From Streptomyces akebiae (GTDB lineage Bacteria > Actinomycetota > Actinomycetes > Streptomycetales > Streptomycetaceae), in NCBI RefSeq assembly GCF_019599145.1, contig NZ_CP080647.1, forward strand, positions 1,984,001 through 2,048,000: a DNA stretch of 64,000 nucleotides, read 5' to 3'. Shown here one piece after another: positions 52,831 through 61,649 of this stretch. The notes below the pieces were generated by a model, which did not search any database, was not told where the DNA came from, and was given only the letters and a program-made list of their open reading frames with translations. Numbering within the stretch: position 1 is the stretch's first letter; each line of letters starts with the position of its first letter. Position numbers and translations under genes: made by a program.

Positions 52831-54303
52831 ATGTCCAGCGGGCTACTCGCAAGCTACGAGACGGTCTTCATCGACGGCGAATGGCTGCGGGCGGCCACAC
52901 GTGATCGAATTCAGGTGGTCTCGCCATGGAGCGAGGAGGTCATCGCTTCGGTGCCGGCCGGTTCCCGCGAGGACATCGATCGCGCCGTCGGCGCCGCGCG
53001 CCGCGCCTATGAATCCGGTCCCTGGCCCTCGATGTCGCTGGACGATCGCATCGGCATTCTGGCCAGGCTTCGTGACCTCCTGGTCGCGCACACGGCCGAG
53101 TTCGCCCAGCTGATCACAGACGAGATGGGCTGCCCGATCACTCAGTCACGGGCGATCCAGGTGAGCAATCCCGTGGGGATCCTGGAGGCCTACCTGGACG
53201 CGGCCGCCGAGTACCCCTTCCGCACGATCCGCCGCTCCAAGGTCGGCCAGGCGCTCGTCACCAAGAACCCCATCGGCGTGGTCGCGGCCGTGGTCCCTTG
53301 GAACGTGCCACTCTCCCTCACCATGCAGAAGTTGACGCCGGCGCTCCTCACGGGGTGCACCGTCGTACTCAAGCCCGCACCGGAGACTCCGCTCGACGCG
53401 TACCTCGTGGCGCGGCTGCTCGGCGAGGCCGGGTTGCCTCCAGGCGTCGTCAACGTCGTTCCGGCGGACCGAGAGGTCAGCGAGTACCTGATCTCGCACC
53501 CGGACGTCTCCAAGGTGACCTTCACCGGCTCGAGCGCCGCAGGACGCCGGATCGCCGAGATCTGCGGGCGGGACCTGCGCCGGGTCACCCTGGAGCTCGG
53601 TGGGAAGTCGGCGGCGGTCGTACTCGACGACGCCGATCTCGATGCGGCGGTGTCGTCACTGCGTCTCGGCGCGTTCCGCAACAGCGGCCAGGTCTGCAGC
53701 CTGAAGACCAGGCTCGTGGTGCCCGAGTCCCGTCTGCCGGAGTTCCTCGAGCGTCTTGAGGCACTCGTCGACTCGATGCCGGTAGGTGACCCGCACGACG
53801 AGGCGACTCACATCGGGCCCCTGGTCAGTGAGCGGCAACGATCGAGGGTCGAGGCCTACATCGAAGCCGGGAAGTCCGAGGGGGCACGACTCGTCCGCGG
53901 TGGCGGGCGCCCCGCCGGCCTGGACCGAGGTTGGTTCGTGGAACCCACTGTCTTCACCGGTGTGCGCCCCGACGCCAGGATCGCCCAAAAAGAGATCTTC
54001 GGACCTGTCGTCGCCGTCATCCCGTACAAGGACGAGGACGAGGCCATCGCGATCGCCAACGACTCGCAGTACGGGCTGAACGGATCGGTCTTCTCCTCCG
54101 ACGTCGAACGCGGACTGCGAGTTGCGGCTCGCATCCATACCGGGACGGTTGAGCTCAACGGGAGCCCCGCTGGTTTTCGAGCACCCATGGGCGGCGTCAA
54201 GCACAGCGGCCTGGGACGCGAGTTCGGTCCGGAAGGACTTGACGCCTTCGTCGAGACGAAATCCATCGGTGTCACGAAGGAAGTAGCCGACTCACTTCAG
54301 TAA
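52831..54303 (+). CDS. Aldehyde dehydrogenase (paralogue of 40203-41666)
   Basis: 490 residues; ATG at 52831 with GGAG about 10 nt upstream. VVAAVVPWNVPLSL, KPAPETPLDAYL, FTGSSAAGRRIAEI, Glu in LELGGKSAAVVL and Cys in NSGQVCSLKTRLV. It is closely similar throughout to the ALDH inside the beta-oxidation unit and shares LITDEMGCPITQSRAI with it. Unlike that copy it has its own promoter and is isolated between mobile-element debris, so it may be a transposed or duplicated copy with separate control. Confidence 0.92.
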   Translation: MSSGLLASYETVFIDGEWLRAATRDRIQVVSPWSEEVIASVPAGSREDIDRAVGAARRAYESGPWPSMSLDDRIGILARLRDLLVAHTAEFAQLITDEMGCPITQSRAIQVSNPVGILEAYLDAAAEYPFRTIRRSKVGQALVTKNPIGVVAAVVPWNVPLSLTMQKLTPALLTGCTVVLKPAPETPLDAYLVARLLGEAGLPPGVVNVVPADREVSEYLISHPDVSKVTFTGSSAAGRRIAEICGRDLRRVTLELGGKSAAVVLDDADLDAAVSSLRLGAFRNSGQVCSLKTRLVVPESRLPEFLERLEALVDSMPVGDPHDEATHIGPLVSERQRSRVEAYIEAGKSEGARLVRGGGRPAGLDRGWFVEPTVFTGVRPDARIAQKEIFGPVVAVIPYKDEDEAIAIANDSQYGLNGSVFSSDVERGLRVAARIHTGTVELNGSPAGFRAPMGGVKHSGLGREFGPEGLDAFVETKSIGVTKEVADSLQ

Positions 54304-54328
54304 GCGTCATCTGCCTGGCCCAGGCGCA

Positions 54329-54407
54329 GGTACGGGGCGCGCGAGGGGAACGGATGGTACGGGGCAGTGCCCGCCGTTAGCGGTACGGAGTAGTGCCCGC
54401 CGTTTTT
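54329..54407. repeat. Tandem GGTACGG repeats resembling an IS21-type end
   Basis: GGTACGGGGC at 54329 and 54356 and GGTACGGAGT at 54382 recur with a 26-27 nt period; the last two copies continue with (C/T)AGTGCCCGCCGTT. IS21 ends carry repeats of this kind, and the intact element in this window has GTACGGAC repeats about 24 nt apart. The esterase relic breaks off exactly here, so this may be the leftover end of another element. Inference. Confidence 0.4.
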
Positions 54408-54740
54408 GCCAACGTGTAGTCGATGGAAACCACCCAATGTCGGCCCGAACCGCCAGCTCGTCCGCGGCAGCATGTGCCATGTGCGTGGCGGAGGCATCCA
54501 CTGAGGAAGCGTCCGCCACGCACCCACAGGACACCGCCGACCTGACGCGCCGCGCCGTGTACGTCCGTACCGACACCGGACCATGCGGACCGGCTATCTC
54601 GCGGTTCACGACCACGACATCGGGCTGTACCCATTCCGCCGGATCCGTCGCGAACTCGAGGCTGGTACGTCAATCGGCCACTCGACGACCACCCGGCCGG
54701 CCGGTACGCACCCCTGCTCACGTGACCAACATCTTCCAGC
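54408..54740 (-). pseudogene. 5' fragment of an HSL-type alpha/beta-hydrolase (esterase) gene
   Basis: Minus-strand frames read ATDPAEWVQPDVVVVNREI, AGPHGPVSVRTYTAR (the HSL-family N-terminus), then in other frames VLWVRGGRFLSG (a damaged HGGGF oxyanion region), ATHMAHAAADELAVRAD and WVVSIDYTLA. Several frameshifts break it. The sequence stops matching at the GGTACGG repeats, before the catalytic GDSAGG would appear. It is a dead remnant. Confidence 0.6.
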
Positions 54741-54741
54741 G

Positions 54742-57255
54742 TCAGAGTTCGAAACTGGAATGTCCTGCGGGAGCCGTTGCCTGACTCCCGTCGAGAGCCA
54801 CGAACTTCACGGGAATCGGGCTGTCGACGGAGACCTTCCCGGCGTCGACGTTGACGCGGACCAATCCGTGCGGGGTGGGCACAGCACCGGAGAGGCGGTC
54901 GATATCGCCGGGCCTGGGAGCGACCTTCACACTGGCGTAACCAGGTTCAGCGGGGGTGACGCCAAGGACGTACCAGATGAGGTCCTTGGTCGGGGTGGAG
55001 CTCCAGGCATGGACCGGAGTGCCCCAGCCCCAGCACTCACCGAAGGTGTCGTAGCCCTCGTGGAGAAATACGCTCCAGCGGCGCAACAGGTCGGGAAGTC
55101 GTTCGGCCTGACCGGCGCGGGCCACCGCGTCGTGGACGACGTAACTGAAGAACGGCTGTGCCATCACGATCTCGTGCTCGGCGTCCCAGTCGATGCGGTA
55201 AATGCCCAGAGACTGTTCGACGATCTTGGCCATGTCATAGCCACCGTCGGCCCCGCCGATCCAGGACCGTACAACCACCCGCGCGGGGTCGGTGACCACA
55301 TCGACGATGCCGGACCACCGCTCCTGGGGAGCGAGGCCTGAGACGACCGCGACGGCGCCGGCGGCCTGAGACATCGCCGGCATTCGCTCGCCGGCGACGA
55401 TGTGGTCGACGTAGCTGCCCCGTTCCGGGTCCCAGAAGTCCTCGAATCCCTGCCGGATCCGCTCCCAGTGCGCCCGTGCCCAGTCCGCTGATGCGGCGTT
55501 GCCGAGCCAGTCGGCCATTTCGGCGTACTCGGCCAAGCCACGAGCCCACAGCCCGGTGATGAGGGCGGAGCGGTGGCTGGAGAACACACTGGACCAGTCG
55601 ATGAGGTTCCACTCCGGGACGTCGCTGAGTGTGCCGTGCTCGTCGACGTACGGCTCGTACCAGCGCAGGACCCGCTCCACGACCGGCAGCAAACTCAACG
55701 TCGCGGCATGGTCCCCGTCGTGGCGGAAGAGGTTCCACACCCCGTGGATCCAGTGCAGTGCCCAGTCCGGGATGGCGTATCCACCCCGGTGCTCGATCTC
55801 GCCCACCACTGTCATCGGCAGCATCCCGTCGGCCCGGGGCGAGGCGCCGAGGGTGACGTAGTTGCGGGCCAGCCGCCAGTCCTCATTCGCGACCAGATGC
55901 ACCATCTGGTGCACGACGCCGTCCCCGACCCAGGCGCGTTGCTCCCGGGTCGGGCAGTCGGTGAACGCGTCGAAGGAGTTCATCTCGGTCGTTCGGATGC
56001 CGGCCCGATACAGCCGGTCCAGCTCCGGGTCGCCGGAGGAGAACGAGGCATCCCCGGTGAACGGGTAGTGGTACTCGCTCACCGCGATCTGCCGGACGGT
56101 GACCTCCCTGGCGTCGCCCTCGGTCGCCGACGGGATGTGCAGGAAGATGCGGCGCAGGCCGTTGACGTCGACGGCCTTGTACCGGTCTGAATGGCCGCGG
56201 GTGACGTAGCTGGCACTTGCGCGCGGCGCGGACTCGACCGGCCCGGCCGCAGGGTCGTAGTCCGCGGACTCCTGGTACCACAGGTCCAGCCGCACCCCCG
56301 CCGGGGCATCGATGTCCAGTTCGACGTGCCCGGCGACGATCCGGCCGAAGTCGACGGTCACGATCGTCGAAGTGTCGGCATCCCGGGCGACGGTGATCGG
56401 CAGACTGATCGCGGACGTCGGCCCGGCCGCGCGCAGTCGGTCGATCAGACGTTCCGCGGGATGGTCCGGCAGGCCCTTCGCGGCCGTCTCCCCCGTCGGC
56501 GCTGTCTGCAGTGCGGCGGCCACAGGGACGACTCGTTCACCGCCGAGCATGCCGATCCCACGCGGCAGCATGGCGCCGTACGGGTCGACCGGTGGACGGG
56601 ACTCGGCCAAGCCCCCGTCGTGGCTGGTCTTCACCACCGTCGCCTCGGTCCACGCGGAGTCGTCGAAGTCGACTTCGACCCATGCCGGGTCCAGCTCGCG
56701 CGCGTCCAGCAGCTCGATCGGCACACCGTCCAGTGCTTGGCCCGACTCCAGGCCCCGCCATGCCTTGGAACGACTGGCGCGCCAGGCGGCGTCGGTGACG
56801 AGCCAGTCGCCCTCGCCCTGGCTCAGGCGGGCTTCGAGGACGAGTTGGACGTCGCGTCCCATCACGCCACTGGACGCGGCGGGCTGCCAGAACGAGTTGG
56901 CGTGGCCGTAGTACGTGACCAGCACTGCGATCACGTTACGGCCCACTCGCAGCAGGTCCGCGATGTCGTACTCGTCGTAACGCAGTCGGCGCGGCTGGGA
57001 CCGGATCGGCCCTCGGCCGACCTCTACGCCGTTGACCCACAGCACATACCGGGAGTCCGCCGAGATCCTCAGCGGTACCCGGCCCGGGACGCCCGTGTCG
57101 GTCGCCACTTCGAAGGTCCGCCGGAACTGGACCCGCGAGAAGCGCGCCGGAGGCAGATCGCCGCCCAGGCTGGTGGGGTCGATCTCGAACTCGGGCAGCT
57201 CGGCCGCGATCCAGTGGCCGTGCCAACGCCCACCAGGGAAGTCACCCATGCTCAT
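54742..57255 (-). CDS. GH78-type alpha-L-rhamnosidase
   Basis: 837 residues; ATG at 57255 with AGGA upstream (ATG at 57249 also possible). N-terminal beta domains (RISADSRYVLWVNGVEVGRG), a second beta domain, then the (alpha/alpha)6 barrel with DAFTDCPTREQRAWVGDG, the catalytic-acid region of GH78, and DVPEWNLIDWS. The C-terminal beta domain carries ECWGWGTPVHAWSSTPT and PTPHGLVRVNV. No signal peptide, so it acts on imported rhamnosides in the cytoplasm. A LacI-type operator lies upstream at 57779. Confidence 0.88.
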   Translation of the reverse strand: MSMGDFPGGRWHGHWIAAELPEFEIDPTSLGGDLPPARFSRVQFRRTFEVATDTGVPGRVPLRISADSRYVLWVNGVEVGRGPIRSQPRRLRYDEYDIADLLRVGRNVIAVLVTYYGHANSFWQPAASSGVMGRDVQLVLEARLSQGEGDWLVTDAAWRASRSKAWRGLESGQALDGVPIELLDARELDPAWVEVDFDDSAWTEATVVKTSHDGGLAESRPPVDPYGAMLPRGIGMLGGERVVPVAAALQTAPTGETAAKGLPDHPAERLIDRLRAAGPTSAISLPITVARDADTSTIVTVDFGRIVAGHVELDIDAPAGVRLDLWYQESADYDPAAGPVESAPRASASYVTRGHSDRYKAVDVNGLRRIFLHIPSATEGDAREVTVRQIAVSEYHYPFTGDASFSSGDPELDRLYRAGIRTTEMNSFDAFTDCPTREQRAWVGDGVVHQMVHLVANEDWRLARNYVTLGASPRADGMLPMTVVGEIEHRGGYAIPDWALHWIHGVWNLFRHDGDHAATLSLLPVVERVLRWYEPYVDEHGTLSDVPEWNLIDWSSVFSSHRSALITGLWARGLAEYAEMADWLGNAASADWARAHWERIRQGFEDFWDPERGSYVDHIVAGERMPAMSQAAGAVAVVSGLAPQERWSGIVDVVTDPARVVVRSWIGGADGGYDMAKIVEQSLGIYRIDWDAEHEIVMAQPFFSYVVHDAVARAGQAERLPDLLRRWSVFLHEGYDTFGECWGWGTPVHAWSSTPTKDLIWYVLGVTPAEPGYASVKVAPRPGDIDRLSGAVPTPHGLVRVNVDAGKVSVDSPIPVKFVALDGSQATAPAGHSSFEL

Positions 57256-57778
57256 CAGTTCACTTCCTTACATAAACTGCTGGATAGACAGGATCAAGAC
57301 CTGGACCGGGCCGGGCGGACCTGGTCCAACAGCACTCCTCCACTACTCAGGCGCAGGTAGCTCTGAACAGGGACAGCTCCGCGCCGAGAGCGAGCATCGA
57401 GTAGGCGTCCAGGTATGGCCCGTGCCAGCCAGGGCGGGCACTTGCAGTCCTGGCAGGTGACGGCCGTACCATCGCGCTCGAAGGAAGCGGCCGTGATCCT
57501 CTCGCGAGAGACCATGGGTGCCTCCGGGACGCGTGACACCGGGCGCCGAGGCATGTTGGGGACCTTTCGCGTTGCGGGAGCTGACGCTCTATGAGAGAAG
57601 GCGCATAAGACGACGTCAGCGGAGAGAGGAAGGGAGTCGGGCCACGGACCTCGGCCGCCCGCGTCTCGTTGGCATGTTTCCTCTGCTGTGTTCACAGCAG
57701 GGCGGACTGCCTTGACTAAATCCGCCGCCGCAACAGCTATGAGCGGTGAACTGTTCGACCCCTGAGCGTGCGACTCTT
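57256..57778. other. Upstream region of the rhamnosidase gene, no gene recognised
   Basis: Minus-strand open frames here show no family motif. The region presumably holds the rhamnosidase promoter and a leader of up to 500 nt. Confidence 0.45.
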
Positions 57779-57790
57779 TGAAACGTTTCA
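57779..57790. promoter_or_regulatory. LacI-family operator palindrome
   Basis: TGAAACGTTTCA is a perfect 12-bp palindrome with central CG, the classic LacI-family operator form. It lies between the rhamnosidase gene (minus) and the epoxide hydrolase gene (plus). No lacI gene is visible in the window. Confidence 0.65.
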
Positions 57791-57834
57791 CTCAAGATCA
57801 GAACAGCAGTAGCGGGCGATCAACCAGATGTTAT

Positions 57835-57862
57835 TTGTCAAACTATTGCGCAGCTGTACTTA
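57835..57862 (+). promoter_or_regulatory. Promoter with GntR-type operator before the epoxide hydrolase gene
   Basis: TTGTCA (57835-57840), 16-nt spacer and TACTTA (57857-57862). The operator TGTCAAACT (57836-57844) overlaps the -35, within the 13-mer GTCAAACTATTGC that recurs at 31050-31062. Confidence 0.5.
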
Positions 57863-58065
57863 CGTCAACCGATCCGGCGATCGCGCCTGCGAAGGCGAGG
57901 CGGCAGCCACGCGGAACGGCGACGTCCGCCGCTCATCGGCCGGTTCGCCAAGAGGATCGGATCCGGTCGCGAACGACATCTTCTACTCTGTGGGCCTCAA
58001 CGCCACCGCAGCCCCCTCGGCAAGCACAAGCGGCCGGATCCCTCATCCGAAAGGGCGCCCCACCA

Positions 58066-58896
58066 ATGCCCATACGTCTCACCATCCCCACCCCTGTCGG
58101 TAGTTTCGACGCGATCACCGCGGGTCCCGCGGACGGCAGGCCGGTGCTCCTGCTGCACGGGTTTCCTCAGGCGGCCATCTCTTGGGAGCACCAGGTCGAG
58201 GCGCTGGGCGCCAGGGGCTTTCGCGCCGTCGCGCCCGACACACGTGGGTACTCCGCCAGGGTTCGGCCTCAGGAGCCGGCCGCCTACGGTGTGAGCGAAC
58301 TCGTCGGGGACGTACTCGCGATCGCCGACGAGCTCGGATGGGACCGCTTCGACCTCGTCGGGCATGACTGGGGCGGGGCCGTCGCGTGGTGGACGGCCGC
58401 GAGGCACCCAGAACGCCTGCGGACCCTGACGGCCGTGTCGACGCCGCACCCCACCGCCTGGGAGGAGGCGAAGCGCACTGATGAGGAGCAGCGGAGGCGG
58501 TCTCTGTACCAACAGGACTGGCGCGACCCTGGCACGGAGAACCGGTTCCTGGCGAACGATGCCGAAATGCTACGACGCATGTTCCAGGGGAAGATCCCTG
58601 CCGACCATGTCGAGGAGTACGTGCGGCGCCTCTCCGAGCCCGGCGCCCTGAGCGCGGCGCTCAACTACTACCGCGCCGACCGGCCGGACCAGGAAGTCGG
58701 AAAGGTCGAGGTGCCGACGCTGTATGTCTGGAGCACCGGGGACGTCGCCATCGGCTCCACCGCCGCGTTCGCGACAGGCAGTTGGGTGAGCCGCGCCTAC
58801 TCGTTCCGGAAGATCGAGGACGCCACTCACTGGATCCCCGAAGAGATCCCCGAGGTCCTCACCTCACTCCTTCTGGACCACCTCGACGGGCGATAG
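58066..58896 (+). CDS. Alpha/beta-hydrolase, epoxide hydrolase-like
   Basis: 276 residues from ATG at 58066; AAGGG lies a little far upstream. PVLLLHGFPQAAISWEHQ gives the oxyanion HGFP, VAPDTRGYS, nucleophilic Asp in LVGHDWGGAVAWW, and the catalytic His in EDATHWIPEE. An Asp nucleophile in HDWGG marks epoxide hydrolases and haloalkane dehalogenases rather than serine esterases. A Tyr pair for epoxide opening may lie in the cap (LNYYRADR). The GntR-type operator upstream links it to the catabolic regulon. Confidence 0.88.
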   Translation: MPIRLTIPTPVGSFDAITAGPADGRPVLLLHGFPQAAISWEHQVEALGARGFRAVAPDTRGYSARVRPQEPAAYGVSELVGDVLAIADELGWDRFDLVGHDWGGAVAWWTAARHPERLRTLTAVSTPHPTAWEEAKRTDEEQRRRSLYQQDWRDPGTENRFLANDAEMLRRMFQGKIPADHVEEYVRRLSEPGALSAALNYYRADRPDQEVGKVEVPTLYVWSTGDVAIGSTAAFATGSWVSRAYSFRKIEDATHWIPEEIPEVLTSLLLDHLDGR

Positions 58897-59269
58897 CAGC
58901 GGTCCTCGGCCTCCGTCCCACGCGAAACCGCCACGCTGCAGAGGGTCGGGAACCGGCACGATGGCTGACGCTCCGTTTCCCGTGCCCGCCGCTCCGATCC
59001 GCACAAGCAGGCCTCTGCCGCACTGCTTGGCGGGCCTTCATCATCGCGGCCCGGTTGCTTCGTCGATCGGCCCGCATTGCCGCTCAGCCGGACGGTGCGA
59101 GGCAGCGGAGCTGCGTCTGACTGGTGGGAGTGTGGGGCTCCCGACGCGCGGAGCCGACGAAGAGAAAGGCGCTGGGACGCGTTCGACGCGGCGTTGCTGA
59201 CTGGCGGGGCAGCCTTGTGAGTTGCCCAGCGAGATCGCTCAGCTCTCCGAGGGAGAACTGAGCGGTCTG
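58897..59269. other. Intergenic, nothing recognised
   Basis: Between two convergent genes. Short open frames lack motifs. No strong hairpin was found by eye. Confidence 0.45.
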
Positions 59270-60298
59270 TCAGAGCCAGCCCTTGACCTTTTCGACGAGG
59301 CGGGCGGGGTCTGGGTCGATCATCCGGACGTTCAGCTGGGTGACGCCGGCGGCGCGGAACGCCTCGATGCGTTCGCGTACGTATCCCTCGGGGCCGCACA
59401 GCGACACAAGCTCGGTCAGTTCGTCGGGAACAGCCGCTTCCGCCTCCTTCTTCTTCCCGGAGAGGTAGAGGTCCTGGATCTTCTCGGCGGCTTCCTCGTA
59501 CCCGTAGGCGCGGGCCAGGTCGTTGTAGAAGTTCTTGCCCTTGGCGCCCATGCCGCCGAGGTAGAGGGCGATCATCGGACGGAGCAGGTCGCGGGCGGCT
59601 GCCGCGTCCTGGCCGACTGCGAGGAGGCTGCCCGCGGCGATCTGGAGATTCCCCCGTTCCGCGGGCCGGCGTGCCAGTCCCTCGGCGAGTGCGCCGCCCC
59701 AGATCTGTCCGGCCTTCTCGGGGATGAAGAGATGCGGCAGCCAGCCGTCGGCGATCTCCGCGGTCATCCGGACGTTGGCCGGGCCGAGGGCCGCGACATG
59801 GATCGGTATCTCGCTGCGTACCGGGTGGTTGAGGAACTTCAGGGGCTTGCCGAGCGTGCCGCCCTTCTCGGGCGGCAGCGGCATGTCGACGATGCCATGG
59901 TGGTCGATCACCTCGCGTCGCCAGATCCGGCGGCACAGTTCGACGGTCTCGCGGGTGCGGCCGAGCGGCTTGTCGTACGGCCGGCCGTGCCAGCCCTCGA
60001 CGACCTGCGGGCCGGACGCGCCGAGCCCGAGGAGCGCACGGCCCTGGGAGAGCACGTCGAGTCCGGCGGCGGTCTGGGCGATCAGCGCAGGCGTCCGCGA
60101 GTAGATGTTGATGATGTACGAACCGATTGTCACGCGCTCGGTGCGGGCCGCGAGATAGCCCATGAGGGTCGGGGAATCGAAACCGTACGCCTCAGCCACC
60201 CAGACGGCGTCGAGCCCGGCCTTCTCCAACCGCACAACCTCCTCGACAGCTTTGAGGGGGTTGTTCTCGGCGTACTCAAGGGTGGTGGCGAGTTCCAT
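59270..60298 (-). CDS. LLM-class F420-dependent oxidoreductase
   Basis: 342 residues; ATG at 60298 with GAGG 7 nt upstream; a longer frame to 60430 is not supported. Luciferase-like TIM barrel: LEKAGLDAVWVAEAYGFDS, TERVTIGSYIINIYSRTP, LLGLGASGPQVVEGWHG and IPIHVAALGPANVRMTAEIADGW. Close to F420-dependent reductases and dehydrogenases of actinobacteria rather than FMN monooxygenases. The substrate is unknown. An unusually symmetrical inverted repeat upstream at 60408-60453 suggests TetR-type control. Confidence 0.88.
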   Translation of the reverse strand: MELATTLEYAENNPLKAVEEVVRLEKAGLDAVWVAEAYGFDSPTLMGYLAARTERVTIGSYIINIYSRTPALIAQTAAGLDVLSQGRALLGLGASGPQVVEGWHGRPYDKPLGRTRETVELCRRIWRREVIDHHGIVDMPLPPEKGGTLGKPLKFLNHPVRSEIPIHVAALGPANVRMTAEIADGWLPHLFIPEKAGQIWGGALAEGLARRPAERGNLQIAAGSLLAVGQDAAAARDLLRPMIALYLGGMGAKGKNFYNDLARAYGYEEAAEKIQDLYLSGKKKEAEAAVPDELTELVSLCGPEGYVRERIEAFRAAGVTQLNVRMIDPDPARLVEKVKGWL

Positions 60299-60407
60299 GG
60301 GCTTTCCTCTCCGCGTCCGCTCCCGGGAACACCGGCCTACGCAAGGCGGAAGCTGATTCGGTAGGGCTGGCCATCGGTCCCCGGCCACTGTGGTGCGAGC
60401 GTGACAG

Positions 60408-60453
60408 TCAAGTGGATAAAAATCAAGCACGCCTGCTTGTTTGTCTCACTTGA
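60408..60453. promoter_or_regulatory. Nested inverted repeats upstream of the LLM gene, likely TetR-type operator
   Basis: The inner repeat CAAGCA (60424-60429)/TGCTTG (60434-60439) and outer repeat TCAAGTG (60408-60414)/CACTTGA (60447-60453) are nearly concentric. This fits two regulator dimers. No tetR gene is in the window. Confidence 0.55.
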
Positions 60454-60988
60454 TCGACATCGGTGACCAACGGTGCGTTCCCTATGGTGCAGGCCACCGA
60501 CGCCGTTCAGTCGCCGGGGCTTCCGTGTCGACCCGGGCCCTGCGCAGGCCATAGAAGTGGGCATCGTCGCCTATGGACGCACAGAGCGTGAAGATCTCCG
60601 GCGACACCATCGCAGCCGACCAAGGCATCGAACGCCTACAGAGTCACTACCGCGTCCGCGCCTGAGACAGGCCGTCTCGGACCTCCGCGACGGACGCCTC
60701 ATCATGTGATGCGAGCACGTCAGATGTAGACGGGGAAGCACCGTCGCCCGTGCCCCAACACGCCCCCACCGCAGCCCTTTACACCACGCCTCAGCCTTAG
60801 GTGAAAAAAGCAAAGGGGGAGAAAAGTCTCCCTGCCACCGGTGCCACTGGTGATGCCAGACTCCCAACGTGACGGGACCGCGGTTGTGATCCGCACGATT
60901 GTCCAGGTCCTGCGGCGACGGCGGTCCCGCCTCCTGCCGTGCCGCTGCGCTCGGCATGATCTGTCCGCTATGCAAAGGCGTACCCCCC
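60454..60988. other. Leader region of the paoABC-like operon, no gene recognised
   Basis: Frames on both strands translate to Arg-rich sequence without motifs. No clear promoter was found. Confidence 0.4.
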
Positions 60989-61636
60989 ATGCCCACTGAA
61001 CTCCCCGAGTCTGCCGCTCCACCCCCCACGGAAGCCGGCGAGTCCTCTCCAGCCCCCAGCCGGCGCACCTTCATCGCCACCACCGCGGTGGGTGGTGCCG
61101 TCGTCGCGGGCGGTGTGATCGGCGGGACGATCCTCGCCGACTCTCACGAGGCGAACGCCGCAGGGGCGCCGCCCTCCAGCCAGGTTTCCCTGACGGTCAA
61201 CGGCAAGCGCCGGACCGTGACGGTCGACAACCGAACTTCGCTGCTGGACCTGCTGCGTGAGCACTTCGATCTGACCGGTTCGAAGAAGGGCTGCAACGCC
61301 GGAGCCTGTGGTGCGTGCACGGTGCTGGTCGACGGGCGCCGGGTCAACTCCTGTCTAACGCTGGCCGTGCGTCTGGAGGGCGCCGAGGTCACGACCATCG
61401 AAGGGCTGGCCGAGGGCGACGAACTCCACCCGTTGCAGAAAGCGTTCATCGAGCAGGACGCCTTCCAGTGCGGTTACTGCACGCCGGGTCAGATCATGTC
61501 CGGTGTCGGCTGTATCGAGGAAGGCCACACCGGCTCGTCGGAGGAGATCCGGGAGTGGATGAGCGGCAACATCTGCCGCTGCGGTTGCTACGTGAAGATC
61601 GTGCGCGCGGTCGAGCAGACCGCGGGCCGGAAGTAA
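60989..61636 (+). CDS. paoA: Tat-exported 2Fe-2S subunit of aldehyde oxidoreductase (PaoA-like)
   Basis: 215 residues from ATG at 60989 (AAAGG upstream). A twin-arginine signal (PSRRTFIATTAVGGAVVAGG) precedes two 2Fe-2S domains: the plant-ferredoxin-type CNAGACGACTVLVDG and the CGYCTPGQIMSG/CRCGCYVKIV helical domain, the xanthine oxidase family pattern. The Tat signal on the small subunit is the hallmark of E. coli PaoABC, where it exports the folded complex. First of three genes in the paoA-paoB-paoC order. Confidence 0.92.
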   Translation: MPTELPESAAPPPTEAGESSPAPSRRTFIATTAVGGAVVAGGVIGGTILADSHEANAAGAPPSSQVSLTVNGKRRTVTVDNRTSLLDLLREHFDLTGSKKGCNAGACGACTVLVDGRRVNSCLTLAVRLEGAEVTTIEGLAEGDELHPLQKAFIEQDAFQCGYCTPGQIMSGVGCIEEGHTGSSEEIREWMSGNICRCGCYVKIVRAVEQTAGRK

Positions 61637-61649
61637 GGAGCGGCCCACC

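Noticed and set aside
57294..57791. A 165-codon minus frame upstream of the rhamnosidase gene
   Set aside because: It begins inside the LacI-type palindrome, has no ribosome site and no family resemblance.
60473..60709. Short plus frame before the paoA-like gene
   Set aside because: No ribosome site or motif; composition fits non-coding DNA.
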